Source of the DNA: Campylobacterales bacterium
Lineage (GTDB): Bacteria > Campylobacterota > Campylobacteria > Campylobacterales > Hydrogenimonadaceae
DNA length: 57,550 nt
Assembly: GCA_027081015.1 (NCBI GenBank)
Contig: JALWMA010000042.1
Coordinates: 1-57,550, forward strand
Direction of reading: 5' to 3'
Below, one piece after another: positions 1 through 7,485 of the stretch. The translations under genes were made by a program, and so were the position numbers. How positions within the stretch are numbered: the first letter of the stretch is position 1; each line of letters begins with the position of its first letter. The notes beneath the pieces are model-generated. The model made no database searches. It was given only the letters and a program-made list of their open reading frames with translations, and was not told where the DNA came from.

Positions 1-1769
1 AAGCTTTTTATTATTTTGTCGGTTTTCTGGGTCAGCTCTTTGCTCAAATCTACGCTGATGCCGTAGGGTGTGACGGGCATATACATGAATGTCTGCTCGT
101 TCAGCATCGGCATGAACTCCCACTTCAACTTCTCGTAGACCGGCACCATCCATACAAGCAGGGCGATTGCCGCGACTATCACCGGATACTTCAGTTTTAT
201 ACCTATGGTCAGGATCGGGTTGTAGAGCCATATGAAGAAGCGGTTCAGAGGGTTTTTGTTTTCGCTTGGAATTTTACCCTTTACGAACCATACCATCAAA
301 ACCGGAACCAGGGTGACGGCCAGCAGCGCCCCGGCTGTCATCGCAAATGTCTTCGTAAACGCCAGCGGTGTAAATAAAAGCCCCTCCTGCCCCGATAGTG
401 CGAATATGGGCAGAAACGAAACGACGACCAGTGCAAGAGCGAAGAATATGGGGCGGCCTACAGTCTTTGAAGCTTTGACGATAGCCGCGATACGCTCTTT
501 GTCGGTTATGGCTCCTCTCTTTTCGATTTTATGTATCTCTTTGTGCGCGTTTTCGATCATTACGATCGAAGCGTCCACCATCGCGCCGATGGCTATGGCG
601 ATGCCTCCGAGACTCATTATATTGCTTCCGATGCCGAACATCTTCATCAGCAGAAAGGTTATTCCGATAGTAAGGGGAAGTACGATCAGAACTATCAGGG
701 AGCTTCTGAGATGGACAAGAAAGAGCGCGATGACGATTACGACTATCAGGCTCTCCTCGAAGAGTGTCGATTTCAGCGTCTCGACCGCTTTTTCAATGAG
801 GCTGCTTCTGTCGTAGGTCTCCACTATCTCTACATCGTCGGTTTTGAGGCTTTGAAGCCTCTTCTTTACATCCTGTATGACGCGGTAGGCGTCCGCTCCG
901 TAGCGTATCATGACGATTCCGCCCACCACTTCGCCCTCGCCGTTTAGATCGGCCACGCCGCGCCTTGGAGCGGGTACCTTCTCTACGCGCCCCAGATCTC
1001 CTATGGTGACGGGGATTCCGCCTCTTTCGGCCACGACTATGCTGCGTATATCGTCGAGGCTGCGTATGTATCCGCGGGCCTGGACCATCCACTCGTAACC
1101 GTTCTGAATCACTATGCGCCCGCCGGTATCGTTGTTGTTTGCCTTCAGCACGCGCGATATGTCGGTAACGGAGAGGTTGTGTCTTACCAGAGCGTCGTTG
1201 CTGAGCGTCACCTGCCATGTTGGAACGAACCCTCCGACGGAGGCTACATCGCTGACGCCGTCGACTCCCATAAGGGCATACTTGTATGTGTAGTCCTGCA
1301 GTGTGCGAAGCTCCGCGAGGTTTTTCGTTTTGCTGACAAGTGCGTACTCATATACCCAGCCGACTCCCGAGGCGTCGGGCCCCAAAGAGACCTCTACTCC
1401 GGGCGGGAGGGAGCTCTGGATCGCGGCCAGCTGTTCGAGCACCCGGCTCCTGCCCCAGTAGAGGTCGGTCCCCTCTTTGAATATGATGTATATGAGAGCG
1501 TTTTCGTAGGTCGAGAAGCCCCGAACCGTCTCTATGTCGGCGATCGCCAAAAATTTGGTGATAAGCGGGTAGGTGACCTGGTCTTCGATGATGTTCGGGC
1601 TCTGACCGCTCCACTTCACCTCTACGATCACCTGCGGAGGCGAGAGGTCGGGCAATGCGTCGAGCGGCGTATTTTTTACGGCCCAGAACGATCCCATAAC
1701 GATGAATAGTGTCACCATCAGGATCAGAAAGCGGTTTTTGACACTGAAGTCTATAATTTTTTCAATCAT
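1..1769 (-). CDS. cusA: CusA/CzcA-family heavy-metal efflux RND permease (3' end outside window)
   Basis: Inner-membrane proton-driven pump of a tripartite metal efflux system, working with the adaptor and outer-membrane channel encoded just upstream. About 589 N-terminal codons are present; the reading frame is open to the window edge, so the gene continues beyond base 1. Translation begins MIEKIIDFSVKNR, typical for the family. The heavy-metal RND signature GAMVDASIVMIEN lies near residues 395-407, with the proton-relay Asp at 399. Residue 564, in FMYMPVTPYG, is a Met that aligns by position with Met573 of the E. coli CusA copper/silver site; CzcA-type zinc/cobalt pumps do not normally have it. 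I therefore favour Cu(I)/Ag(I), by inference. The start is 8 bases after the cusB-like stop, so the two are co-transcribed. Confidence 0.93.
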   Translation of the reverse strand, partial: MIEKIIDFSVKNRFLILMVTLFIVMGSFWAVKNTPLDALPDLSPPQVIVEVKWSGQSPNIIEDQVTYPLITKFLAIADIETVRGFSTYENALIYIIFKEGTDLYWGRSRVLEQLAAIQSSLPPGVEVSLGPDASGVGWVYEYALVSKTKNLAELRTLQDYTYKYALMGVDGVSDVASVGGFVPTWQVTLSNDALVRHNLSVTDISRVLKANNNDTGGRIVIQNGYEWMVQARGYIRSLDDIRSIVVAERGGIPVTIGDLGRVEKVPAPRRGVADLNGEGEVVGGIVMIRYGADAYRVIQDVKKRLQSLKTDDVEIVETYDRSSLIEKAVETLKSTLFEESLIVVIVIALFLVHLRSSLIVLIVLPLTIGITFLLMKMFGIGSNIMSLGGIAIAIGAMVDASIVMIENAHKEIHKIEKRGAITDKERIAAIVKASKTVGRPIFFALALVVVSFLPIFALSGQEGLLFTPLAFTKTFAMTAGALLAVTLVPVLMVWFVKGKIPSENKNPLNRFFIWLYNPILTIGIKLKYPVIVAAIALLVWMVPVYEKLKWEFMPMLNEQTFMYMPVTPYGISVDLSKELTQKTDKIIKS

Positions 1770-1777
1770 AACCGCAC

Positions 1778-2782
1778 CTAAAAGAGCCCGTTGATCTGGG
1801 CGTCGCTGTCGATCAAAAAGAGCGCTTTGTTCACCACTTCGTCGCCCTCCGAAAGGCCGGAGAGAACTGCATAGTGCTTACTGTCTATCGGTTTTACCTC
1901 TACCTCCACCGGCTCATACTCCCCTTCGAACTCTCCGGCTCTGAAGGCGTACCACTTTCCCATTTTGCGTATTACGGCCGTACGCGGAAGCATAAGCATG
2001 GGTTCGCTTTTCGATTCTGCCGTAAGCGTCGCGAACATTCCGGGCAGAAGGCGGGCTTTTGGATTCTTTATCTCCACCCTGAGCGTGGCGAGCCCGTTTT
2101 CCGGGTCGATGTTCGGGTAGAGAAGCGGTTTGTACGCCTCGAATCTTTCCGGCAGCGCTTTTGTGCTCACGATAAATTTCGACGCACTCATAAGCGTCCG
2201 GATATCTGGCTCGCTAACTTTCGCCTCCATCCAGATATTGTCGAGCGAAACGATCTTGAAGAGGCTCGACTTTGCGTTGAACGCACTCCCCTCCGTCAGC
2301 TTTTTTTCGAATACAAATCCCGACGAAGGAGCCTTGACGAAGGTGTAAGGGTCGCTCTTTTTGCCTCTTGCAAGCGCTGCTATCTCCTCTTTGCCGATGC
2401 CAAGAAGCTCGAGTTTGAGCTTCGCGCTTTCGACCATGTTGGAGTTGCCCCGCCTTTTTGCGTAGTTGATGGAGTTGATATACTCCTCTTTCGCCTTGAA
2501 GACTTCCGGCGAATAGACTTTCGCCAGCACCTGACCCTCTTTGACCCTCATATATACTCTGTCGGCGTAGAGTTTCACCACATACCCTCCGTATCTGGGG
2601 ACGACATCGTGTATGAGCGCGTCATCCGTTTTCAGGAGGCCGTAAAATTGCCTCTTAAAAGCGGCCGTAACCTTTTTGACTTTGACGGTCTGCACGTTGA
2701 AGAGCTGCTCCACGGTCGGTTTTTCGGCAGCCGTCACATAGAGTGTCGGTAGTAGCATCAGTGTCAGTAAACTTTTTTTCAT
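1778..2782 (-). CDS. cusB: Efflux RND periplasmic adaptor subunit (CusB-like)
   Basis: Membrane-fusion/adaptor protein of the metal efflux complex, 334 residues. It starts with a signal peptide (MKKSLLTLMLLPTLYVTAA), then shows the adaptor fold: a barrel-sandwich half (VPRYGGYVVKLYAD, KEGQVLAKVYSP), a short helical hairpin (about residues 95-140), the second half (VKAPSSGFVFEKKLTEG) and a C-terminal beta-barrel with LLPGMFATLTAE and a final SGLSEGDEVV segment. Its ATG overlaps the end of the upstream outer-membrane gene by ATGA, and the permease gene follows after 8 bases. Shorter than E. coli CusB (about 400 residues) and without its Met-rich N-terminal metal site, so metal choice cannot be read from this subunit. 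Confidence 0.9.
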   Translation of the reverse strand: MKKSLLTLMLLPTLYVTAAEKPTVEQLFNVQTVKVKKVTAAFKRQFYGLLKTDDALIHDVVPRYGGYVVKLYADRVYMRVKEGQVLAKVYSPEVFKAKEEYINSINYAKRRGNSNMVESAKLKLELLGIGKEEIAALARGKKSDPYTFVKAPSSGFVFEKKLTEGSAFNAKSSLFKIVSLDNIWMEAKVSEPDIRTLMSASKFIVSTKALPERFEAYKPLLYPNIDPENGLATLRVEIKNPKARLLPGMFATLTAESKSEPMLMLPRTAVIRKMGKWYAFRAGEFEGEYEPVEVEVKPIDSKHYAVLSGLSEGDEVVNKALFLIDSDAQINGLF

Positions 2783-3981
2783 ATCTCTTCTCCCAAAACA
2801 GCCTCTATTTTTGCCAGAGTGATAAAATATTTCGCGCGTGCGGTTATCGCTTCCGAATCGAGTCTGAGCTTCTGCTCCACAAGGTCTATGAACCTGTAGA
2901 GATCTCCGCCTGCGGCGATCTCGGAGCGGATCAGGTCGAACATATGCTCTATCTGCGGCAGAGACTCTTTCTCTATGATCTCGACTATTTTGCGGCTGCT
3001 CTCGGCTTCCGCATAGAGCCCCAGCAGTCGGGCCGCGACTCTTTTTCGGGAGTCTGCCGCCATCAGTCTGCGCTCCATTAGAAGGACCCTCTGCTCCTCC
3101 TCTTCGCTCTTTTGGGTGCCGTATACGGGAAGGGTGAAGCCGACTCCGATAGAGACGTAGTCCTCAAAGGAGCTTCTCTGGAAATATCCCAGGCGCACGA
3201 CAGGGTCGATTTTGCTTTTGAGTCTGTAGAGTTCGAGGCGCCGTCTCTGCATCTGTTCTTTGGAAACCGCGATCTCGACTTCGGGACTATCCTCTATCTT
3301 CAAAACGAGCTTTTCGAGCGGCGGCAGCCCCTTTCGTTCCGGCTCTATCTCTACACTCTCGACGTTTGTGAAACTGAGATACCCCAGGAGTGCCAGAACT
3401 TCTCTCTTTTGGGCCTCAAGGCGCTTCAGGGCGGTTTTGAGCCTCGACTTCACAAGCTCTGCCGACATGATGCCCATATGGGTATTTCCCGACCCGCCTG
3501 ATGCGGTGTATGCTTCGAAAAGTTCGATGTTCTGCTCCGTCAGCGTAATGGTGCGTCGTACCACCTCTATGAGCCTTTCGCTCTCCCACAGGCGGTAGGC
3601 GCTCTGCTTTATCTTCGAAAAGAGCTCCGCTTCTGCCTCTTTGAGCGATGCGAAAAAGAGAGATTTTACGGAGACCTTCAGAGCCTCTTTAGCATCTCTT
3701 TTTCCAAACCACGGAATCTTTTGCGAAAATGTGACGGAGTGGGTCTGCATCCTCTCGAGCGAGCGGTCCGCGGGTCTGTCGAGCCTGATATCGTTGATTC
3801 CCACTCCAAAGAGGGGATCGTCGAAATTTTTGGCCCGTTCGACGGCATATTCCGCAGCCGCGATACGCAGCTTTATAGCTTCGAGGGAAGGGTGTTTGGT
3901 GCGTGCCGATTCGATCAGCTGCGGTATCGTAGCCGCGCTCAGGGATGCGGCGAAAAGGGCTGCAAGAAGCAGGGTGCGCAT
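2779..3981 (-). CDS. cusC: TolC/CusC-like outer membrane efflux protein
   Basis: Outer-membrane channel of the metal efflux system, 400 residues. A signal peptide (MRTLLLAALFAASLSAATI) is followed by two OEP-type coiled-coil halves rich in heptads; the segment near residues 180-200 (ELVKSRLKTALKRLEAQKREVLALLGY) and the C-terminal repeat (AESSRKIVEIIEKESLPQIEHM) are typical. No lipobox is seen, unlike E. coli CusC, so it is probably not a lipoprotein. It is the second gene of the minus-strand operon, 9 bases after the YtkA-like gene and overlapping the adaptor gene by 4 bases. Confidence 0.88.
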   Translation of the reverse strand: MRTLLLAALFAASLSAATIPQLIESARTKHPSLEAIKLRIAAAEYAVERAKNFDDPLFGVGINDIRLDRPADRSLERMQTHSVTFSQKIPWFGKRDAKEALKVSVKSLFFASLKEAEAELFSKIKQSAYRLWESERLIEVVRRTITLTEQNIELFEAYTASGGSGNTHMGIMSAELVKSRLKTALKRLEAQKREVLALLGYLSFTNVESVEIEPERKGLPPLEKLVLKIEDSPEVEIAVSKEQMQRRRLELYRLKSKIDPVVRLGYFQRSSFEDYVSIGVGFTLPVYGTQKSEEEEQRVLLMERRLMAADSRKRVAARLLGLYAEAESSRKIVEIIEKESLPQIEHMFDLIRSEIAAGGDLYRFIDLVEQKLRLDSEAITARAKYFITLAKIEAVLGEEI

Positions 3982-3990
3982 GCTCCGCTC

Positions 3991-4374
3991 CTAAAGGTTG
4001 AAAGATGTCTTGAAGCGGTACTTTTTACCCTCTTCGGTAGTCACGAAGATGTGTACCTGCCAGGTGCCGCCCATAGCCGCGTTGAAAGAGGCCTCGTACG
4101 TTCCGTCACCGACCGGCTTCGCTTTCGCTTTGGCTTCCATATAGGGCATTCCGGGCATGGCAGGCATGAAGATTTTGAGTGCCACCTTGGCGTTTTGCAG
4201 CGGTTTGGAAGATTTGAAGAGCTTCACCTTTATATGGTTCATACCGGGTGTCAGAGGTTTTTCAGAGACAAGCTCCACCTTCAGACCCTTCTGTTTAAGG
4301 CTCTTTTGATAAGCCGCGGCATTTAGTGACGTGAATGCGAGGGCTATGCCCAGCATGAGTGTCAAGAGTTTCAT
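3991..4374 (-). CDS. Small secreted YtkA-like/FixH-type domain protein, Met-rich
   Basis: 127 residues, first gene of the metal efflux operon. A signal peptide (MKLLTLMLGIALAFTSLNAAA) precedes an immunoglobulin-like YtkA domain: PLTPGMNHIKVKLF, then a Met-rich loop FMPAMPGMPYM near residue 73, then GDGTYEASFN and GGTWQVHIFV strands. The Met cluster suggests Cu(I)/Ag(I) contact in the periplasm, which fits the operon, but this is inference. The ATG has a good ribosome site (AGGAG, 5 bases upstream). The precise role of such proteins in efflux operons is not known to me. Confidence 0.8.
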   Translation of the reverse strand: MKLLTLMLGIALAFTSLNAAAYQKSLKQKGLKVELVSEKPLTPGMNHIKVKLFKSSKPLQNAKVALKIFMPAMPGMPYMEAKAKAKPVGDGTYEASFNAAMGGTWQVHIFVTTEEGKKYRFKTSFNL

Positions 4375-4392
4375 TTTCGCTCCTTTTGTTTT

Positions 4393-4398
4393 ATTGTA
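4393..4398 (-). promoter_or_regulatory. Candidate -10 element of the metal efflux operon
   Basis: On the minus strand this reads TACAAT, 18 bases upstream of the YtkA-like start codon, with an A/T-rich stretch further upstream. No clear -35 is seen, as is common in Campylobacterota. It faces the divergent two-component promoter across an 86-bp gap. Confidence 0.4.
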
Positions 4399-4417
4399 AG
4401 TGCCATTTTAAAAAAGT

Positions 4418-4434
4418 AGTGTGCAAAGAGTGTG
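4418..4434 (+). promoter_or_regulatory. Direct-repeat operator AGTGTG-N5-AGTGTG in the divergent metal promoter region
   Basis: Two identical AGTGTG hexamers begin exactly 11 bp apart (4418 and 4429), one helical turn, on the side of the intergenic region next to the two-component promoter and covering its -35 area. OmpR-family regulators bind tandem half-sites at this spacing, and an OmpR-family regulator is encoded 27 bases downstream. The match is short; binding is inferred. Confidence 0.45.
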
Positions 4435-4445
4435 GATTCGGTTTG

Positions 4446-4454
4446 TGATACAAT
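4446..4454 (+). promoter_or_regulatory. Extended -10 (TGATACAAT) of the two-component operon
   Basis: TGA-TACAAT is a good extended -10. Only six bases separate it from the ATG at 4461, so a transcript would start at or within a base or two of the start codon. No Shine-Dalgarno sequence is present in front of the ATG (CTTCCT). The regulator mRNA is therefore probably leaderless. Confidence 0.5.
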
Positions 4455-4460
4455 CTTCCT

Positions 4461-5117
4461 ATGAAAATACTGCTGCTCGAAGATGACCCGATGCTTGCCG
4501 AACTCATGGCGGAACACCTCGGTGAAAAGGGGTTCGAAGTCGAACACTACCTCGACGGAGAGGATGCGGAAGATGCGATTTTGTCGAAAAAGTTCGATAT
4601 TCTGCTGCTCGATGTCAACGTTCCCGGCATAAACGGCTTCGAACTGCTCAAATCGATGCGTGAGCGGAAGGACTTTACGCCCGCCGTTATGATAACCTCC
4701 AGAAATACGAGTGCCGACCTAAAAGAGGGCTTCGATATAGGGTGCGACGACTATATAAAAAAGCCGTTCGAATTCGAAGAGCTCGATGCCAGAATTTCTC
4801 ACATAGTGCGCGTCTACGGTCTGAAGCGTAGTGAACCCGTAGAGCTTGGAGAGGGGCTTCTTTTTGAACCGGATCGCCACAGGCTCGTCGTGAACGGGGA
4901 GTATGTGACATTGACTCCGAAGGCGTCGGAGATTCTCCACTATCTCTTCAGAAACAGCGGCAGAATAGTCTCCAGGGAAGAGCTTGTGCAAAACCTATGG
5001 AGCTATGAAGAGACCCCTACCGACGCAACCTTGCGCAGCTACATAAAGGTGCTTAGAAAACATGTACCGCAGATAGTGACGGAGAGGGGAGTCGGCTATG
5101 GCTTTGAGCAGCTATGA
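4461..5117 (+). CDS. OmpR-family response regulator, likely metal-responsive
   Basis: 218 residues: N-terminal receiver domain with acidic pair ED at 7-8, phospho-acceptor Asp51 (ILLLDVNVPG), Ser80 and Lys101 (IKKPF), then a winged-helix DNA-binding domain from about 130 to 217 (LTPKASEILHYLF, TLRSYIKVLRKH, ERGVGYGFEQL). The context, divergent from a Cus-like efflux operon and overlapping its own sensor kinase gene by 20 bases, suggests a CusR/CrdR-like activator of metal efflux. The stimulus is inferred from the neighbourhood only. The start lacks a ribosome site but is fixed by the conserved MKILLLEDD opening. Confidence 0.92.
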   Translation: MKILLLEDDPMLAELMAEHLGEKGFEVEHYLDGEDAEDAILSKKFDILLLDVNVPGINGFELLKSMRERKDFTPAVMITSRNTSADLKEGFDIGCDDYIKKPFEFEELDARISHIVRVYGLKRSEPVELGEGLLFEPDRHRLVVNGEYVTLTPKASEILHYLFRNSGRIVSREELVQNLWSYEETPTDATLRSYIKVLRKHVPQIVTERGVGYGFEQL

Positions 5118-6291
5118 GAAGCGCTCGCTGTTTCGTTTCATGGCGATCTACCTGGGGGCTGTACTTGTCGTAGTGCTGGCCTTTTCGGCCCTCTTTTACA
5201 AGATAGATTCCGAATCTATAAAAGAGCGGATCTTCTCGAACCTGAGAATGGTAGCGATGAAGATCTCCGCTTCCGCGGTGGATGCGCAGATGCAGGGTAA
5301 AAAGTTCAAGATTCCCCCCTCCATAGGGTGCGACTATCTGCTGCTCGACAAAAACAGAAAGGTTTTGCAGGGGTGTATACATGAGTCCGTCGACCTGAAC
5401 AAAGAGGAGTATATCAAAGAGGGGTGCGCATACTATATAGACCGCAGTGCCCGCGGACACCTGGGTATAGACTATATAGTAGTGCGAGACTGCTCTTTGG
5501 AGGAGAATATCACAGAGTCAGGGCGCAGCGTCGCTCTTGCGGCCGTAGCGGCCTTTGGGTTCCTCGTTCTGGTAGGCTGGTACCTTGGGCGGCTATTTCT
5601 CAGGCCGATGCGGGAGAAGATAGAGTCTATGGACCGCTTCATACACGACAGTACCCACGAGCTGAACACCCCGGTCACGACGATGCTGCTCGCTCTTGAA
5701 AAGATCGAAAAAAACGAGTGCAAACCCTCACATCTTCGGGCTCTGCAGATGAGTGGGCGGCTCATTGCAAGGATATATGAGGATCTCACTTTTCTTCTCG
5801 TGAGCGAAAAGCAGAAGGAGAGGAGCAGGCCTGAAAGCGTGGATGTGGCGCAAAAGACAAGGGAGAGCATAGAGTTCTTCTCGATTCTGACCGATCAGAA
5901 GCGCATAGAGGTGAGCTCGTCGCTGCAGAGCTGTATAATAGAGGCCGATCCACACCATATAGAGATAATGATCAAAAACCTCATCGACAATGCGGTCAAA
6001 TATACGCGCCCCAAAGGGAAGATAGAGGTTTCGCTCGACTCTTGCAGGCTCACGGTAAAAGATAGCGGAGTCGGCATAGAAAAAGAGAAGCTGAAGAGGA
6101 TTTTCGAACGTTTCGAGCGCGCCAACACTACAGAGGGCGGGCTCGGAATCGGTCTCGATATAGTCGCCACGATATGCGGCATCTACGGCTTCTCACTCTA
6201 TGTCGACTCCAAAGAGGGGGAGGGGAGTGAATTCAGTGTAGATTTTACATCCCGCTCCGGGCTGCCGGAAAAGGGGCCAGAATCTTCCTGA
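5098..6291 (+). CDS. Membrane sensor histidine kinase partner of the metal response regulator
   Basis: 397 residues. Two membrane segments (about 15-34 and 145-167) flank a periplasmic sensor region that holds four cysteines (78, 93, 110, 132). The kinase core follows: His187 in STHELNTPVTT, N box LIDNAVKY, G boxes VKDSGVGI and GLGIGLDI. The four Cys could bind a thiophilic metal or form disulfides; this is a guess. Start chosen for the GGGGAG ribosome site six bases upstream; it overlaps the regulator gene. Its 3' end overlaps the convergent lipoprotein gene by 47 bases. Confidence 0.9.
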   Translation: MALSSYEKRSLFRFMAIYLGAVLVVVLAFSALFYKIDSESIKERIFSNLRMVAMKISASAVDAQMQGKKFKIPPSIGCDYLLLDKNRKVLQGCIHESVDLNKEEYIKEGCAYYIDRSARGHLGIDYIVVRDCSLEENITESGRSVALAAVAAFGFLVLVGWYLGRLFLRPMREKIESMDRFIHDSTHELNTPVTTMLLALEKIEKNECKPSHLRALQMSGRLIARIYEDLTFLLVSEKQKERSRPESVDVAQKTRESIEFFSILTDQKRIEVSSSLQSCIIEADPHHIEIMIKNLIDNAVKYTRPKGKIEVSLDSCRLTVKDSGVGIEKEKLKRIFERFERANTTEGGLGIGLDIVATICGIYGFSLYVDSKEGEGSEFSVDFTSRSGLPEKGPESS

Positions 6292-6787
6292 CCACATCTT
6301 TTATATAGGCTATCCTCTCCGCGGGTGTGTCGAAATCGCGAAGAAGATCGGTAGCAACGCCCCTGAAGAAGACCTTTTTGTCCGAAGGGTCGAGAGCGTC
6401 TATGACGATCTTGGCCTCGTCGTATGTATATTCGTATCTCGAGGGTATGTAGGCCGGTCCCCAGTATCCGTAATCGTAAGGGTAGAGCCCAAGGCTCTCG
6501 TAGTCGTTAACCACCTCTTTCATTCGCGTTACATCCGTGTGGAACATTATCCAGAAATCGGCCTCATCTTTCGGTACGAGAGTGTAGCCTTTGGCTTCCA
6601 GAGTCTCTATGACGGCGTTTTTAAGGCGCTCCTGAGTCAGCGTTATGACCGACCCCTTTTTGGGTGTGAGTACGGCAAAGCTCCTCAGCTTAGAGAAGTC
6701 GTACTTCGGGTTGTAGTCGTTTTGCACCTGAAGCGAAGAGCATCCTGCAAAAAATAGCATAAGTATAAATATGGCGATCCGTCTCAT
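6245..6787 (-). CDS. DUF4136 family lipoprotein (downstream copy)
   Basis: 180 residues, predicted lipoprotein: signal peptide ending in the lipobox FAGC (MRRIAIFILMLFFAGCSS), then the DUF4136 pattern (NDYNPKYDFSKLRSFAVL, RLKNAVIETLEAKGYTLVPKDEADFWI, and a C-terminal DLLRDF...). The start at 6787 was preferred over an upstream in-frame ATG because an AGGAGG site lies seven bases before it and the signal peptide begins here. It overlaps the related upstream gene by ATGA. Function of the family is unknown. The C-terminal codons overlap the end of the sensor kinase gene on the other strand. Confidence 0.85.
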   Translation of the reverse strand: MRRIAIFILMLFFAGCSSLQVQNDYNPKYDFSKLRSFAVLTPKKGSVITLTQERLKNAVIETLEAKGYTLVPKDEADFWIMFHTDVTRMKEVVNDYESLGLYPYDYGYWGPAYIPSRYEYTYDEAKIVIDALDPSDKKVFFRGVATDLLRDFDTPAERIAYIKDVVRKILAPFPAARSGM

Positions 6788-7338
6788 TGTAGAACCTCCT
6801 TTCGACCTCTTTTCGGAAAGTATTGCAGCATCTGCCTGACCGCTTCGTCTATGATCTCTTCTCTTTTTTCCGGATCGGAGCCGTTCCATTTTTTGGTTAC
6901 GGAAGATGACCAGAACACCCTTTTCGTTTTCGGGTCCACCATCCTGATAAAGATAGATATCTCGTCATGTTTCGGCGTTATCGATGTGGAGATCGACCCG
7001 CCGAAGTTTCCCGAGATTCCTCCGAGGCCAATGCCGAATGTTATGGGAGAGGGGCGGTTTTTGTAGATTTTCATTCCGTACATTACGGTAAAATCGCCCA
7101 GTGCCGAGGCCTCTTCGTACCCTTTTTCAAAAAGGATCCTCTCTATCGCCCCTTTTATCCTTTCGGAGTTGAGTGGATCGGGCATCGCCTCTTTTTCCAA
7201 CTGCATGGTGAAACTGACGAGCTTTTGCGTATCGTAGGAGGGGTCGTAGTCGAAAGGGAGCTTTTTCGTACTGCACCCGCCGAATAGTACAACCCCAAGT
7301 ATCAACAGAATCGCAATTGTCAGGGTTTTCGTTTTCAT
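6784..7338 (-). CDS. DUF4136 family lipoprotein (upstream copy)
   Basis: 184 residues, a paralogue of the next gene: lipobox FGGC after a signal peptide (MKTKTLTIAILLILGVVLFG), then FDYDPSYDTQKLVSF, RIKGAIERILFEKGYEEAS and a glycine-rich loop (GIGLGGISGNFGG) near residue 100 where the second copy has Tyr/Pro-rich sequence. The pair probably arose by duplication. Start set at 7338 from the signal peptide; nine extra in-frame upstream codons are possible but would overlap the -10 element. No ribosome site is visible, see the promoter entry. Confidence 0.85.
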   Translation of the reverse strand: MKTKTLTIAILLILGVVLFGGCSTKKLPFDYDPSYDTQKLVSFTMQLEKEAMPDPLNSERIKGAIERILFEKGYEEASALGDFTVMYGMKIYKNRPSPITFGIGLGGISGNFGGSISTSITPKHDEISIFIRMVDPKTKRVFWSSSVTKKWNGSDPEKREEIIDEAVRQMLQYFPKRGRKEVLQ

Positions 7339-7345
7339 AAAAGAG

Positions 7346-7351
7346 ATTATA
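7346..7351 (-). promoter_or_regulatory. -10 element TATAAT directly before the DUF4136 lipoprotein operon
   Basis: A consensus TATAAT on the minus strand ends seven bases before the ATG at 7338, so transcription would start at or one base from the start codon. There is no Shine-Dalgarno motif in the seven intervening bases (CTCTTTT). A second case in this window of an apparently leaderless gene. Confidence 0.5.
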
Positions 7352-7392
7352 CCGCTTTTATCCAAACAGCTCTATTTACAGGGGTTCATATT

Positions 7393-7482
7393 CATAGAAA
7401 TTCAGGATTTCGAAGCTTCAGAGGGTTGTAGGGCCGCTCACCCGCTACGAAACTGCGGCTTTGCCCGCAGTTTGCGTGACAC
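7393..7482 (+). repeat. Dispersed multi-hairpin intergenic repeat, copy A (5'-truncated or diverged)
   Basis: Shares with copies at 39111-39342 and 47214-47331 the blocks GATTTCGAAGCTTCAG, GGGTTGTAGGGCC and a terminal hairpin; here the latter is AAACTGCGG-CTTTG-CCCGCAGTTT with a near-perfect stem, then TTGCGT. The leading TTTTACGCA palindrome of the other copies has been lost or diverged. Lies between two minus-strand genes. Confidence 0.7.
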
Positions 7483-7485
7483 CGC

